Shown here: positions 37,816 to 46,105 of the stretch, one piece after another
How positions within the stretch are numbered: the first letter of the stretch is position 1
How the letters are laid out: every line of letters begins with the position of its first letter
From: Corynebacterium macginleyi
GTDB lineage: Bacteria > Actinomycetota > Actinomycetes > Mycobacteriales > Mycobacteriaceae
Direction: 5' to 3'
Length of the DNA: 64,000 bases
Assembly (NCBI RefSeq): GCF_003688935.1
Contig: NZ_REGE01000003.1
Span: 1-64,000, forward strand
Made by a program: the position numbers and the translations under genes
Notes under the pieces: model-generated
The model's input: only the letters and a program-made list of their open reading frames with translations
Told to the model about the DNA's origin: nothing
Databases searched by the model: none

Positions 37816-39198
37816 TTATTCGGTGACGACGAACTTGCCGTGCTGCCCCTTTTCCGCGTTAGTCATGATGTGGTTGACAAAGGAATACGTTCCAGGCTCG
37901 TTGAAGGTCATTTCCACGAACCCGCCTTGTGCGGGAAGAAGGTCGAAGGCTTGCGAGCCGGTCTGGGACTCGTCTTTGATGAGGTAGGCGCCTTCCTTGT
38001 AGGCCGTATCGAATTGCTCGCCCACCACGTGGAAGCTAAGCGGTTGATCGGGTCCCACGTTCAGAATCCACAGGCGCACGGTATCGCCCACTTTGGCCTT
38101 GATAGGCTCGACATCGTACTGGCTGGGGTAGTAATTAAAAGCCATCAGGTCGAACTCGCCGTCGGCCACACGCTGGGCATCGGCGCCGGTCTTTTCCTCA
38201 CCGAGGAAGACATCGTTGGCGATGAAGTTGTACTCGGCATCGACGTCCTTTAGGTCTGGTGGATCGATGATGACATTGCCGGCCATGCCGTTGGCGATGT
38301 GCAGGGACATCGGGGCGGTTGAGCAGTGGTACATCCAAATGCCGGAGCGATTCGCGGTGAACTCGTAGGTCAGTTCTTCCCCAGGCTGGATGGACTTCAT
38401 GTTTGTATCCGGGTTGACCTCACCGGCATGAAAGTCAATGGAATGGGCCATGCTGCCCTCGTTCTTGATGGTGATCTTGAACTTATCGCCCACCTTGCCG
38501 CGCAGCGTCGGCCCTGGCGCCTGGCCATTAAAGAGCCATCGCATCTGCTTAACACCGGGGGCTACCTCAACAATTTCCTCGGTCATCGACCAGGTTTCCG
38601 CATGCACAGTGGTATTGGCCGCAGGCGCAAGAGAGGAATCGTAGGCGTTAAAACCTTCACGGAAGGCGCCCAGCTCGGCGGCGCTGGGAACCTTGACGTG
38701 CGGATTGGAAGCCCCTGCCACGGCGTGGTGGTGATCGTGCCCGCCGGTGCGCGGCGCGGACTCACCGACGTTGACGTTAAAGGTCATGCCCTGCAGGCGA
38801 TGACCGGCGATGGTGCAGTAGCCTTCGATGCTGGATTCGATCACACCGGCATCGAGCTGCACGGTATCGCCTGGATCGACGCGGCCGGTTTCGGCATCGC
38901 CAATCTTAAGATCGTGCACTTGGTCCCCGGTATTGGTGAAGTTAACCACCAAGTGAGTGCCAGGATCCACGTCAACATGGTTGGGTACGAAGGCCATGCC
39001 ATCGACTTTTACGTCAATGGTGTGGGTGTCACCTTCGGTGGCGGAGCTCGCCGACTGGGATTCCTTAGAGGTGGTATTGACTATGGCGAGCGCGATAACC
39101 GCAGCCAGCGCGATGCCAATGAGCAACCACGAGGCCCACTGGGAATTGCTGGACTCCGGCGGCTCATCTTGTGGTTGGGGGGAAGAAACACTAAGCAT
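37816..39198 (-). CDS. membrane-anchored copper nitrite reductase-like protein with N-terminal cupredoxin
   Basis: 460 residues. One transmembrane anchor (about 21-43) is followed by a cupredoxin with type-1 copper ligands H95, C128, H133 and M138. A two-domain multicopper oxidase then matches NirK: type-1 ligands H252, C292, H300, M305; type-2 candidates H257 and H291 plus H390 or H443; and an Asp at 255 in SIDFH like the NirK catalytic Asp. Spacing (H-x4-H, adjacent HC, H-x4-M) agrees with copper nitrite reductases, which reduce nitrite to NO. A His-rich linker (GGHDHHHAV, about 152-160) joins the parts. Activity is inferred from ligands and from the neighbouring nitrate reductase; a non-denitrifying copper oxidase is the alternative. 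Confidence 0.82.
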   Translation of the reverse strand: MLSVSSPQPQDEPPESSNSQWASWLLIGIALAAVIALAIVNTTSKESQSASSATEGDTHTIDVKVDGMAFVPNHVDVDPGTHLVVNFTNTGDQVHDLKIGDAETGRVDPGDTVQLDAGVIESSIEGYCTIAGHRLQGMTFNVNVGESAPRTGGHDHHHAVAGASNPHVKVPSAAELGAFREGFNAYDSSLAPAANTTVHAETWSMTEEIVEVAPGVKQMRWLFNGQAPGPTLRGKVGDKFKITIKNEGSMAHSIDFHAGEVNPDTNMKSIQPGEELTYEFTANRSGIWMYHCSTAPMSLHIANGMAGNVIIDPPDLKDVDAEYNFIANDVFLGEEKTGADAQRVADGEFDLMAFNYYPSQYDVEPIKAKVGDTVRLWILNVGPDQPLSFHVVGEQFDTAYKEGAYLIKDESQTGSQAFDLLPAQGGFVEMTFNEPGTYSFVNHIMTNAEKGQHGKFVVTE

Positions 39199-40398
39199 TT
39201 AATTCTCCAGATTCTGTTGTTGGTAAACGGCGCGGCCCACGGCAAGCACGTTTAATGCTAAACCTATCCCCATGAGGATAAGCCCGGCAGGCAGGGCATT
39301 GACAAGGCTCAGCAGGGCGCCGAGGTTAATAAGGACGAGTCGGGCAAAGCCAGTGCGGTCCGCGGTATCCCGGCCGTGGTGCACCTTGGCCGGACCCCCT
39401 CCCACCAGCGTCGGTAACAGGTGATGCAATACGCCCGTGACCAGTTGCAAGACTCCACCGCCGAGGAAGGCCGGGACCAAAAACAACGTGATGACGCGCG
39501 GATAAGCACCGAACGCTGCGGCGACGGCATCGCCGGCGCATAGGGCAAGCATCCACAGCAATCCGGCGATGACGGATACCGATGCTGTTGTAAGCCGGGG
39601 GCGACGCCCCAGCACGGTGGCCAGGACGGGTTGGATGATCATGATGGAGGCTAACACGACGAGCAGCTGGGCGATGCCCGCCGCCCGCGCCCATCCCACC
39701 GCGCCGCAGACCATGCTCAGTGCCAGCCCTACGCAATGAACGATGAGCCCACGGGTACACCGCGTCCGCGCGGTAGGCGAAATAGCGGTGCCTGACAGGG
39801 TGGGAAGCAGCGTCACGATGGTACCCACAATGGTCAGCCACGCGAATCCCCAGACCATACCGCGCGAGTGAGCGGCCACCAGGAAGGAATAGTTACCCAC
39901 ACCATTGCCGCTTAAAATCACGAGAATTGCAGAGGCGATCATGAAGATAGAGGCGGCCGCATAAAACGGCACCGTCACCGCGAAGGAACCAGAAAGCGAG
40001 CCACGCAAAGACCTGTAGGTGAAAACGATTTGCCAGGCAAGGGCGGCGATGATGAGGAGAGAGGCGACATCGGCAAGCAGGCCCCAGTCATGCCCCGCCC
40101 GATCGAGAATGAGCAAGAAGAGGCCAGCCTGGATAAGCGTCACGCGGGCGCCTACTCCCCGGTAACCATCATGGGCGGTGCGGGTAAGCGCCTCAGTGAA
40201 ATGAGTGGAATATACGATGATGGCGGTAGTCAGTGCGCCAATGGCCAGCGGATGGATAAGGTCCCACCACACCACGGGCGCGCCCAGCAGGTTGGCCACG
40301 TTGATGCCAATGCCGATAAGCACCCACGCGCCGACAAGGGCGGCGGTAAGAATGTGCCAGCGGCTACGCGCGGCCAAGGAGATGTCATTAATGTGCAC
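39199..40398 (-). CDS. polytopic membrane protein with conserved histidines, NirK operon
   Basis: 399 residues, about 12 transmembrane helices, ending one base before the NirK-like ATG. Histidines stand within or beside helices: LIHPLAIGAL, YSTHFTEAL, VAAHSRGMVWGFAW, VLHHLLPTLVGGG. This pattern, with two or more His per bundle, suggests heme or copper binding and recalls NnrS or heme-copper oxidase subunit I proteins, but I do not recognise the family with certainty. A role as quinol-oxidising electron donor, or in NO handling, for the adjacent reductase is inference from the operon. Start GTG or ATG near 40398, overlapping the upstream gene by 11 bp. Confidence 0.7.
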   Translation of the reverse strand: MHINDISLAARSRWHILTAALVGAWVLIGIGINVANLLGAPVVWWDLIHPLAIGALTTAIIVYSTHFTEALTRTAHDGYRGVGARVTLIQAGLFLLILDRAGHDWGLLADVASLLIIAALAWQIVFTYRSLRGSLSGSFAVTVPFYAAASIFMIASAILVILSGNGVGNYSFLVAAHSRGMVWGFAWLTIVGTIVTLLPTLSGTAISPTARTRCTRGLIVHCVGLALSMVCGAVGWARAAGIAQLLVVLASIMIIQPVLATVLGRRPRLTTASVSVIAGLLWMLALCAGDAVAAAFGAYPRVITLFLVPAFLGGGVLQLVTGVLHHLLPTLVGGGPAKVHHGRDTADRTGFARLVLINLGALLSLVNALPAGLILMGIGLALNVLAVGRAVYQQQNLEN

Positions 40399-41464
40399 GG
40401 TGGGCCTCCTTCACCGTCAAAGTAACGCCGGAGACTAAGAAAACCACGATGGCGACGATGGTGATCACCCCGCCTACCTGGTAGGCGACGGTGTGGCTTA
40501 AGACATCGGCAAGAATGCGCAGCGCCAGACCGCCGTGCAGGACCACGACGGGCAGGAAAAGCACCGGGTGGTAGGGCAAATGGCGGCGGATCACAGAGGT
40601 AATAATGAAGGGGGCGTGAGCAAAAATCATGGATATAACAAAGCCCAAAAAGATGGCATGCACGGAGGCGTCGTAGGCAAAGCCAGAACTTTCCCCATAC
40701 AGCAGCCAAAAATAACCGCCGAGGGCTAGCCAAAAATACCCGGCCAGCATGCAGGCGGCAGAATAACGCGGCAGCCCGCGCGAGCGTACCAGGTTCTTTG
40801 CCACATCCACACGTACGGTGGCAACCGCAATGCCGATAAGCGCCGCACCCATAGCGCGGTAACCCACGGCCGGCGAAAGAATATAGACCACGCTAAGCGC
40901 CGCCAACCCTAAGACCCACAGCGTAATCCGCTTATCCGCCTGGGCACCGGCGATAGTGATGCGGGCAAGCTCCATGCGCTCGCCGATGATCGTAGCTACC
41001 ACGTAAAGCACACACGACGGCATGGCCGTAGAGAACGTCGGTGTCATGGCCCACAGCAGTGCCGCCGCTACCCCGCCGATGACCCCGGTAGCCTGCACGA
41101 TAATGGACAAAGCGGGCTGGCGTCGGTGGATGGTTGCATAAATAAACCCCAGCACGATAAAGCCAGCCGCGAAACACAAAGCCGGAACCTGCCGCGGGAG
41201 GCCACTTACGATGCCCACGAATCCGGCGGCGTGAAAGATGGGTCCTACCCAGGCCCACCGCGTGCGCACGGCGACGGCGCGCTCCAGCCCGATGGCGCTG
41301 CCAACAAAGCCGAAGACCAGCAAGGGGCCATGGTCAGATGCCACGGAAGATGCCGGCGAAAATCCCACACCGAGCAGGGATGCCCCCGCAGCGAGCCCAA
41401 CCAGCAAGGAAAGCCCGGCGCAGGCAAGGAAGAAGAAGCGGTGTGCGATCCTATTATTTATCAC
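40388..41464 (-). CDS. NnrS-like polytopic membrane protein
   Basis: 358 residues, about 10-12 transmembrane helices. Notable segments: DASVHAIFLGFVISMIFAHA (His in helix, then FAHAPFIITSVIRRHLPY) and LPVVVLHGGLALRILADVL. These resemble NnrS-type heme/copper membrane proteins tied to nitric oxide stress in denitrifiers; the match is from memory of the motif style and is moderate. First gene of the minus-strand operon ending in the NirK-like protein. The GTG start (41464) lies seven bases after TACGAT (minus strand, 41477-41472), suggesting a leaderless transcript. Confidence 0.68.
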   Translation of the reverse strand: MINNRIAHRFFFLACAGLSLLVGLAAGASLLGVGFSPASSVASDHGPLLVFGFVGSAIGLERAVAVRTRWAWVGPIFHAAGFVGIVSGLPRQVPALCFAAGFIVLGFIYATIHRRQPALSIIVQATGVIGGVAAALLWAMTPTFSTAMPSCVLYVVATIIGERMELARITIAGAQADKRITLWVLGLAALSVVYILSPAVGYRAMGAALIGIAVATVRVDVAKNLVRSRGLPRYSAACMLAGYFWLALGGYFWLLYGESSGFAYDASVHAIFLGFVISMIFAHAPFIITSVIRRHLPYHPVLFLPVVVLHGGLALRILADVLSHTVAYQVGGVITIVAIVVFLVSGVTLTVKEAHRAH

Positions 41465-41534
41465 GGTTTTAATCGTACTAATATTGGAAGCACGGTAAAA
41501 GTCTCACCCCATCTCCGAAAGGATAACCGCCGCC

Positions 41535-41795
41535 ATGGAACTTCCCGTCACTGATACCTCCCAGCAGAACTCCATCCCGACGCTTAACGTCACCTTAATT
41601 CCCCACGCAGTGCGCCACGGCGCCATCCACGGCGCATTGGGCACCCTGAACGTGGACCAAGCCCTGATCCTCATCGCCCCGCACAACCCCCTGCCGCTAC
41701 TCAAGGAAGTAGAAGAACGCGAGGAGAAATTCGAGGTGTCTTACCTCAAAGAAGAAGAAAACGACTATCACATCAAATTCACGCGAATTGCATAG
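41535..41795 (+). CDS. DUF2249-domain protein
   Basis: 86 residues. The DUF2249 fold is recognisable in PHAVRHGAIHGALGTLNVDQ, then LILIAPHNPLPLLKEVEERE and a final strand DYHIKFTRI. Such proteins are small, cytoplasmic, and frequently found beside nitrite/NO reduction or Cu/heme oxidase genes, function unknown. Good ribosome site GAAAGGA. Divergent from the NirK-like operon with only 70 bp between starts, so the two may share control. Confidence 0.82.
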   Translation: MELPVTDTSQQNSIPTLNVTLIPHAVRHGAIHGALGTLNVDQALILIAPHNPLPLLKEVEEREEKFEVSYLKEEENDYHIKFTRIA

Positions 41796-41821
41796 TGTAC
41801 TTCCGTGAATGGCGTTACACT
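41794..41821. promoter_or_regulatory. inverted repeat before modA
   Basis: AGTGTA (41794-41799) and TACACT (41816-41821) form a six-base inverted repeat with a 16-base centre, about 60 bp before the modA ATG. It could be an operator for molybdate-responsive control, but it does not match a known ModE box that I can recall. Confidence 0.25.
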
Positions 41822-41879
41822 CCTGCAGATCACCCCTCCTCCGCTTACATAGCCGCCGACGTAATAAGGAGCCTTCACT

Positions 41880-42641
41880 ATGCATAAGACGCTTGCCGCA
41901 GCCACCGTGGCCGCCACAGGCATAGCGCTATCCGCCTGCTCCCCTAATACCTCCACCACCGCGGCTTTAGAAAAAACTAGCGTGCACCTCTTGGCTGCAT
42001 CATCCACCCGCGTCATCAATGATGAGCTAGAAAAACGTGCTTTAGAGCTCGATACCCCGCTTGACCTCGAGTTCCAAAACGGCGGCTCGGCCGACTTGGT
42101 CAATAAGTTGATCGAGGGCGCTCCTGCTGACCTGCTGGTGACCGCGTCCAAGAAGACCATGGACAAGGCCATCAGCGATGGAACCGTACGGGACCCTAAG
42201 GTTCTGGCCACCAACGTCATGGTGATGGTCGTGCCGAAGGGTAACCCGGGCAATATCCACTCCATTGAGGATCTGCAGAACGAAGACCGCTTCGTCATCT
42301 GTGACCCGCAGGTTCCCTGCGGCGATATCTCTTCCCAGATCATCGAAGAAAACAAACTGGACGTAAAGCCCGCCTCCCAGGAGCAGCAGGTCGCTGATGT
42401 TCTGGGCAAGGTCGTCTCTGGTGAGGCCACTGCTGGCTGGGTCTACTCCACCGACGCTGCGGCCGCTGGCGATGACGTAGAGGTCATCGAGATCCCGGAT
42501 GCTGATAAGTTTGCCAACCAGATCCTGGGCGGCGTTTGCGTCGAGGCTGAGCACCCCCAAGAGGCGCAGAAGGTCCTCGACATATTGGCCGATGACTTTG
42601 ATCAGACCTGGGAAGATTACGGCTTTAAAGCAACGGATTAA
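41880..42641 (+). CDS. modA: molybdate ABC transporter substrate-binding lipoprotein
   Basis: 253 residues. Lipoprotein signal with lipobox IALSAC (Cys about residue 19), then the ModA fold: VHLLAASSTRVINDEL, FQNGGSADLVNKLIEGAPAD and ATAGWVYSTDAAAAG with the Tyr that usually contacts the oxyanion. Binds molybdate (or tungstate) outside the membrane and delivers it to the ModBC fusion encoded next. AAGGAG ribosome site before ATG. Supplies metal for the moa/moe pathway and NarG. Confidence 0.93.
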   Translation: MHKTLAAATVAATGIALSACSPNTSTTAALEKTSVHLLAASSTRVINDELEKRALELDTPLDLEFQNGGSADLVNKLIEGAPADLLVTASKKTMDKAISDGTVRDPKVLATNVMVMVVPKGNPGNIHSIEDLQNEDRFVICDPQVPCGDISSQIIEENKLDVKPASQEQQVADVLGKVVSGEATAGWVYSTDAAAAGDDVEVIEIPDADKFANQILGGVCVEAEHPQEAQKVLDILADDFDQTWEDYGFKATD

Positions 42642-42644
42642 GTG

Positions 42645-44501
42645 ATGACCCCTCCCCAACCCATCCGCCTTAAATCTCCCCTCGTTATCGGCCTTATCGG
42701 CCTCATCGCGGTCGTTGTCATCCTCGTTCCCGTAGCCTCCTTGGGGCTGCGCGTACCGTGGAACCGCGTTGACGAATACCTCGCCAAACCGGAGATATGG
42801 GACATGCTCAAGCTATCCCTCGCTGCGGCATTCCAATCGATGCTGCTGGCGATGGTACTGGGTACCAGCTTTGCCTTATGGGTCCAACAGCTCGGCCGGG
42901 GCAGCGGCGTTATCCGCCTGCTCATCTATTTGCCCTTGGCCATGCCACCGGTGGTGGGCGGTTTGGCGCTGACCGCCGCCATCGGCCGCCGAGGCTATCT
43001 GTCCCCGCTTCTTGACGCCATAGACTTCCATTTTGCTTTTGCTTTCCCCGGCGTCATCGCCGCGCAGTGCTTTGTAGCCTTGCCCTTCGTCGTGGTGGCG
43101 GTCGATTCTGCCCTGCGCCAATTGGACGAGGAAATTGTGGCCTCTGCCGCCAGCGTAGGGCTTTCGCGCTGGGAGATACTGCGCAAAATCACCATTCCCT
43201 CCATTGCTCCCGCCTTGGCTACCGGCGCTGGACTTGCCTTCGCGCGCTCCCTCGGCGAATTCGGCACCACGTTGACCTTCGCTGGTTCCCAGCCGGGCGT
43301 AACCCGCACGATGCCGCTTGGAATCTATTTGGAGCGCGAAGTCGATACCGATGGTGCCTATGTGCTCTCCGCCATCCTCATCGCGATGGCCATTGTCTGC
43401 CTGGCCCTCGCCGGCCTTCCCTCGCTCCTCCAGCGTTCCTACCGGGCGCAGGCGCGCGCGCTACATAACATGGACTACGAAAAACTCAGCGCTCTGACAG
43501 CCCCGGATCACGCCTCCGCGTTATCCGTCACGGCAGATGGGAGGACAACAGCGTTTACCCCGCGCGCGATCACGGCCATCGTGGGTTCCAATGGATCGGG
43601 CAAAACCACTTTGATGAAACGCATCGCCGGGCGGCTAACCGGCGCGCAGATTACCGCCAACCAGGATGAGATTGTCCTGCTTACACAGCACCCCGGCCTG
43701 CCACCGCGGGCTACCGCCACCCAGGCCATCGCTATGGTCACCCGCGATAAGCAGCAGGCGACGGAATTGCTCGAGGCAGCGGGACTGCGGGAGCTTAACG
43801 ATGTCCCCGTACCAGCCCTCTCCGGCGGCCAAGCCGCCCAGGTGGCACTCGTCCGCGCGCTCGCCGCTCGGCCCACCATCCTGCTTCTGGATGAGCCCTT
43901 AGCAGCCATCGACGTGGAGTCCGCCAGCAAGTGGCGCCGCTTCTTGCGCGCTACCCGCCGCCACCACACCACCTTGCTCGTGACCCACAATGTACTGGAC
44001 ATTGCCGGGCTTGCCGATGACATGGTGGTCATGAATTCCGGCCGCGTCATCGCCCACGGCCCTGCCACGAATCTGCTCGATGCCCCGCCTACCAACCATG
44101 TGGCCACAATCGCCGGGCTCAACCGGGTGGAAGGTACGGTCACCAAGGCTACCGCTACCGAAACGGTAGTCTCCTGCGGAAACACCACCATCACTGGCGG
44201 CGCCAGCGATCTCCGCGCTGACGATAAGGTAGTAGTCACATTTAAGCCTAGCGACGTACAACTGACCCCTAACGGCTCTACTGAACTAAATCACTGGTCC
44301 ACCACCGTCATCGCGGTGGAGGCTACCACTATGGCCGATGCCCGGTTGAGCTTAGATATGGGCGGGCACACGATTACCGTGCCGGTAAGTAGAGAAACGG
44401 CTTTGGATATTGATGTAGGCGATACCGTATCCTTTAGCGTGGCTAAACATAAGATTTCTGTTAATCAAGCCCCCCAACAGCACTCAAAGATACGAAGTTA
44501 A
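42645..44501 (+). CDS. molybdate ABC transporter ModB-ModC fusion
   Basis: About 618 residues in one frame, joining what are normally two proteins. Residues 1-270 are a ModB-type permease with six helices and the EAA-like loop ASVGLSRWEILRKITIPS. Residues about 290-480 are the ATPase: Walker A VGSNGSGKTTLMKR, signature LSGGQAAQVALVRAL, Walker B ILLLDEPLAAID and LLVTHNVLD. The C-terminal 110 residues form a TOBE/Mop-type molybdate-sensing domain (VEGTVTKATATETVVSCG). ATG 42645 is likely; a GTG one codon earlier touches the modA stop. The next gene, a regulator, starts 4 bp later. Confidence 0.92.
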   Translation: MTPPQPIRLKSPLVIGLIGLIAVVVILVPVASLGLRVPWNRVDEYLAKPEIWDMLKLSLAAAFQSMLLAMVLGTSFALWVQQLGRGSGVIRLLIYLPLAMPPVVGGLALTAAIGRRGYLSPLLDAIDFHFAFAFPGVIAAQCFVALPFVVVAVDSALRQLDEEIVASAASVGLSRWEILRKITIPSIAPALATGAGLAFARSLGEFGTTLTFAGSQPGVTRTMPLGIYLEREVDTDGAYVLSAILIAMAIVCLALAGLPSLLQRSYRAQARALHNMDYEKLSALTAPDHASALSVTADGRTTAFTPRAITAIVGSNGSGKTTLMKRIAGRLTGAQITANQDEIVLLTQHPGLPPRATATQAIAMVTRDKQQATELLEAAGLRELNDVPVPALSGGQAAQVALVRALAARPTILLLDEPLAAIDVESASKWRRFLRATRRHHTTLLVTHNVLDIAGLADDMVVMNSGRVIAHGPATNLLDAPPTNHVATIAGLNRVEGTVTKATATETVVSCGNTTITGGASDLRADDKVVVTFKPSDVQLTPNGSTELNHWSTTVIAVEATTMADARLSLDMGGHTITVPVSRETALDIDVGDTVSFSVAKHKISVNQAPQQHSKIRS

Positions 44502-44505
44502 ACGC

Positions 44506-45165
44506 ATGCCTAATTCGCTGCCCCGCCCCAGCTCTGACCTTTTCCCAGAAGCACTCAAACTCTCGCCCAAGCAGCGCGAGGTACTCACGCAAATCCAGCA
44601 CTACCCACGGGGAGCCCGTGCCACGGAGGTAGCAGAGGCACTAGGCATGCACGTCAATACCGCCCGCGGGCATATCGATGAGCTCATTCAGGCCGGAGCC
44701 ATCACTGCGGTTCCACAACACAGCTCCGGACGCGGGCGCCCCTGCCTGGTGTACCAGGCCCGCGTGCCAGATAACCGCGCCATCGCGGAAGAGTATGCCA
44801 GCCTCATTGGCGTGCTGACCTCTATGCTTGCAGGAAAGGAAGAGCTCGATGATTTCTCTTCCTCACAAGCCCGCGAACTAGGGCGGCAGTGGGCGCGGGC
44901 TACGGGCGCGGACATCCACATCGGCGCACTCGATACTCTTTTCGCCACCCTGCGCGATATGGGTTTTGATCCGTCGCAGGGCGAGGATCCTTGCGAAATC
45001 GAATTGAATGCCTGCCCTTTTGTGTCCTCTGGAGCTACCCCGAGCGCTTTTGTCTGCGCCATTCACGCTGGCTTTTTGCAAGAAGCCAGCGGTACGGACA
45101 CGGATATTACCTTGACACCGATACAACGCCCCGAAGTGTGCCAGATCGAGATTAAGCCTGCGTAA
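44506..45165 (+). CDS. winged-helix regulator with Fe-S-type cysteines, ArnR-like
   Basis: 219 residues. An N-terminal winged helix (about 18-80, [22 protein letters not shown] as recognition part) is followed by a helical region and a Cys-rich tail with C163, C170, C184 and C212 (motifs ELNACPF and FVCAIHAGF). This CPF/xCxxH pattern resembles SufR-type Fe-S regulators. Position fits: next to mod genes and thrB, where C. glutamicum has arnR, an NO-responsive repressor of narKGHJI. I therefore infer an Fe-S sensor controlling nitrate/NO genes; identity with ArnR is from memory of gene order, not a comparison. Its 3' end overlaps thrB by 14 bp. Confidence 0.8.
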   Translation: MPNSLPRPSSDLFPEALKLSPKQREVLTQIQHYPRGARATEVAEALGMHVNTARGHIDELIQAGAITAVPQHSSGRGRPCLVYQARVPDNRAIAEEYASLIGVLTSMLAGKEELDDFSSSQARELGRQWARATGADIHIGALDTLFATLRDMGFDPSQGEDPCEIELNACPFVSSGATPSAFVCAIHAGFLQEASGTDTDITLTPIQRPEVCQIEIKPA

Positions 45166-46081
45166 CTTCCACCCGGACCGGGCCCGCGACTGTGAGATCG
45201 AAAACGCGCAAGCCCTGCTCGCGGGCATCATTGAGAACACTCTCATCGATGTCCTCCGTGTGCAGCACCATCACCGTCGGCCCCGCCCCGGAAAGGTAGG
45301 CGGCGTACCCGCGGTTGCGCAGGCGGTTAACCCACTCCGCAGTTACCGGTAGCACGTCAGCGCGATACGGCTGGTGCAGGCGATCGCGGGTGCCTTCCCA
45401 CAATAATTCAGGGTAATTCTGCAATGCGGCTACCTGGACGGCGGTGCGCGAAACGTTAAAAGCGGCATCGGAATGCGTCACGTGCGAGGGCAGCACACGG
45501 CGCACCGCTTGGGTGGAGGCGTGGGAATCCGGCACCAGCGCCGTCGCCCGAATGTCTGGATGCACGGGGATGGTGGCGGCGTTGTATTCCGGCAAAGAGC
45601 GGCCATCGACGGGGACCGTCGTCCACGAGACCACGGCGCTTCCTAATACAGAGGCCGCGGCGTTATCAGGATGTCCCTCAAAGGCCGAAGACAATTGCAC
45701 GAGCTGTTTTTGGGTTAGCGGGCTACCCGCCAGGGCGTTGCCCGCGGCCACGCCGGCCACAGCCGTGGAAGCCGAAGAACCGAGGCCGCGCGACTGGGGA
45801 ATTGTATTATGCGAGACCACGCGCAGCCCTGGCACGGTCGCGCCCGCAGCAGATAGTGCCGAGCGGATAGCTTTCACCATCAGGTGCGAGCCATCGCGCG
45901 GGAGTTCTTGTGCCCCCTCGCCGAAAATCTCTACCTCGAGGCCGGAAGGAATGACCTCCACCTCGGCGGTATCATACATGCTCAGCGACATGCCGAGGGT
46001 GTCATATCCCGGCCCCAGGTTCGCCGTGGAGGCGGGGACGGTGACTATCGCTTTGGTGCCGACTTCAACTTCGATGCTCAT
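45152..46081 (-). CDS. thrB: homoserine kinase
   Basis: About 309 residues; GHMP kinase that phosphorylates homoserine for threonine synthesis. N-terminal [23 protein letters not shown]-binding [20 protein letters not shown] and the C-terminal GAGPTVMVL motif are intact. I use ATG 46081; a GTG two codons upstream is possible. There is no clear ribosome site in the 24-bp gap after hom, and a TATATT box lies about eight bases upstream, so an internal leaderless start is conceivable. Confidence 0.96.
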   Translation of the reverse strand: MSIEVEVGTKAIVTVPASTANLGPGYDTLGMSLSMYDTAEVEVIPSGLEVEIFGEGAQELPRDGSHLMVKAIRSALSAAGATVPGLRVVSHNTIPQSRGLGSSASTAVAGVAAGNALAGSPLTQKQLVQLSSAFEGHPDNAAASVLGSAVVSWTTVPVDGRSLPEYNAATIPVHPDIRATALVPDSHASTQAVRRVLPSHVTHSDAAFNVSRTAVQVAALQNYPELLWEGTRDRLHQPYRADVLPVTAEWVNRLRNRGYAAYLSGAGPTVMVLHTEDIDESVLNDAREQGLRVFDLTVAGPVRVEVTQA

Positions 46082-46105
46082 GAACACTAAATATATCGAA
46101 CTGAT

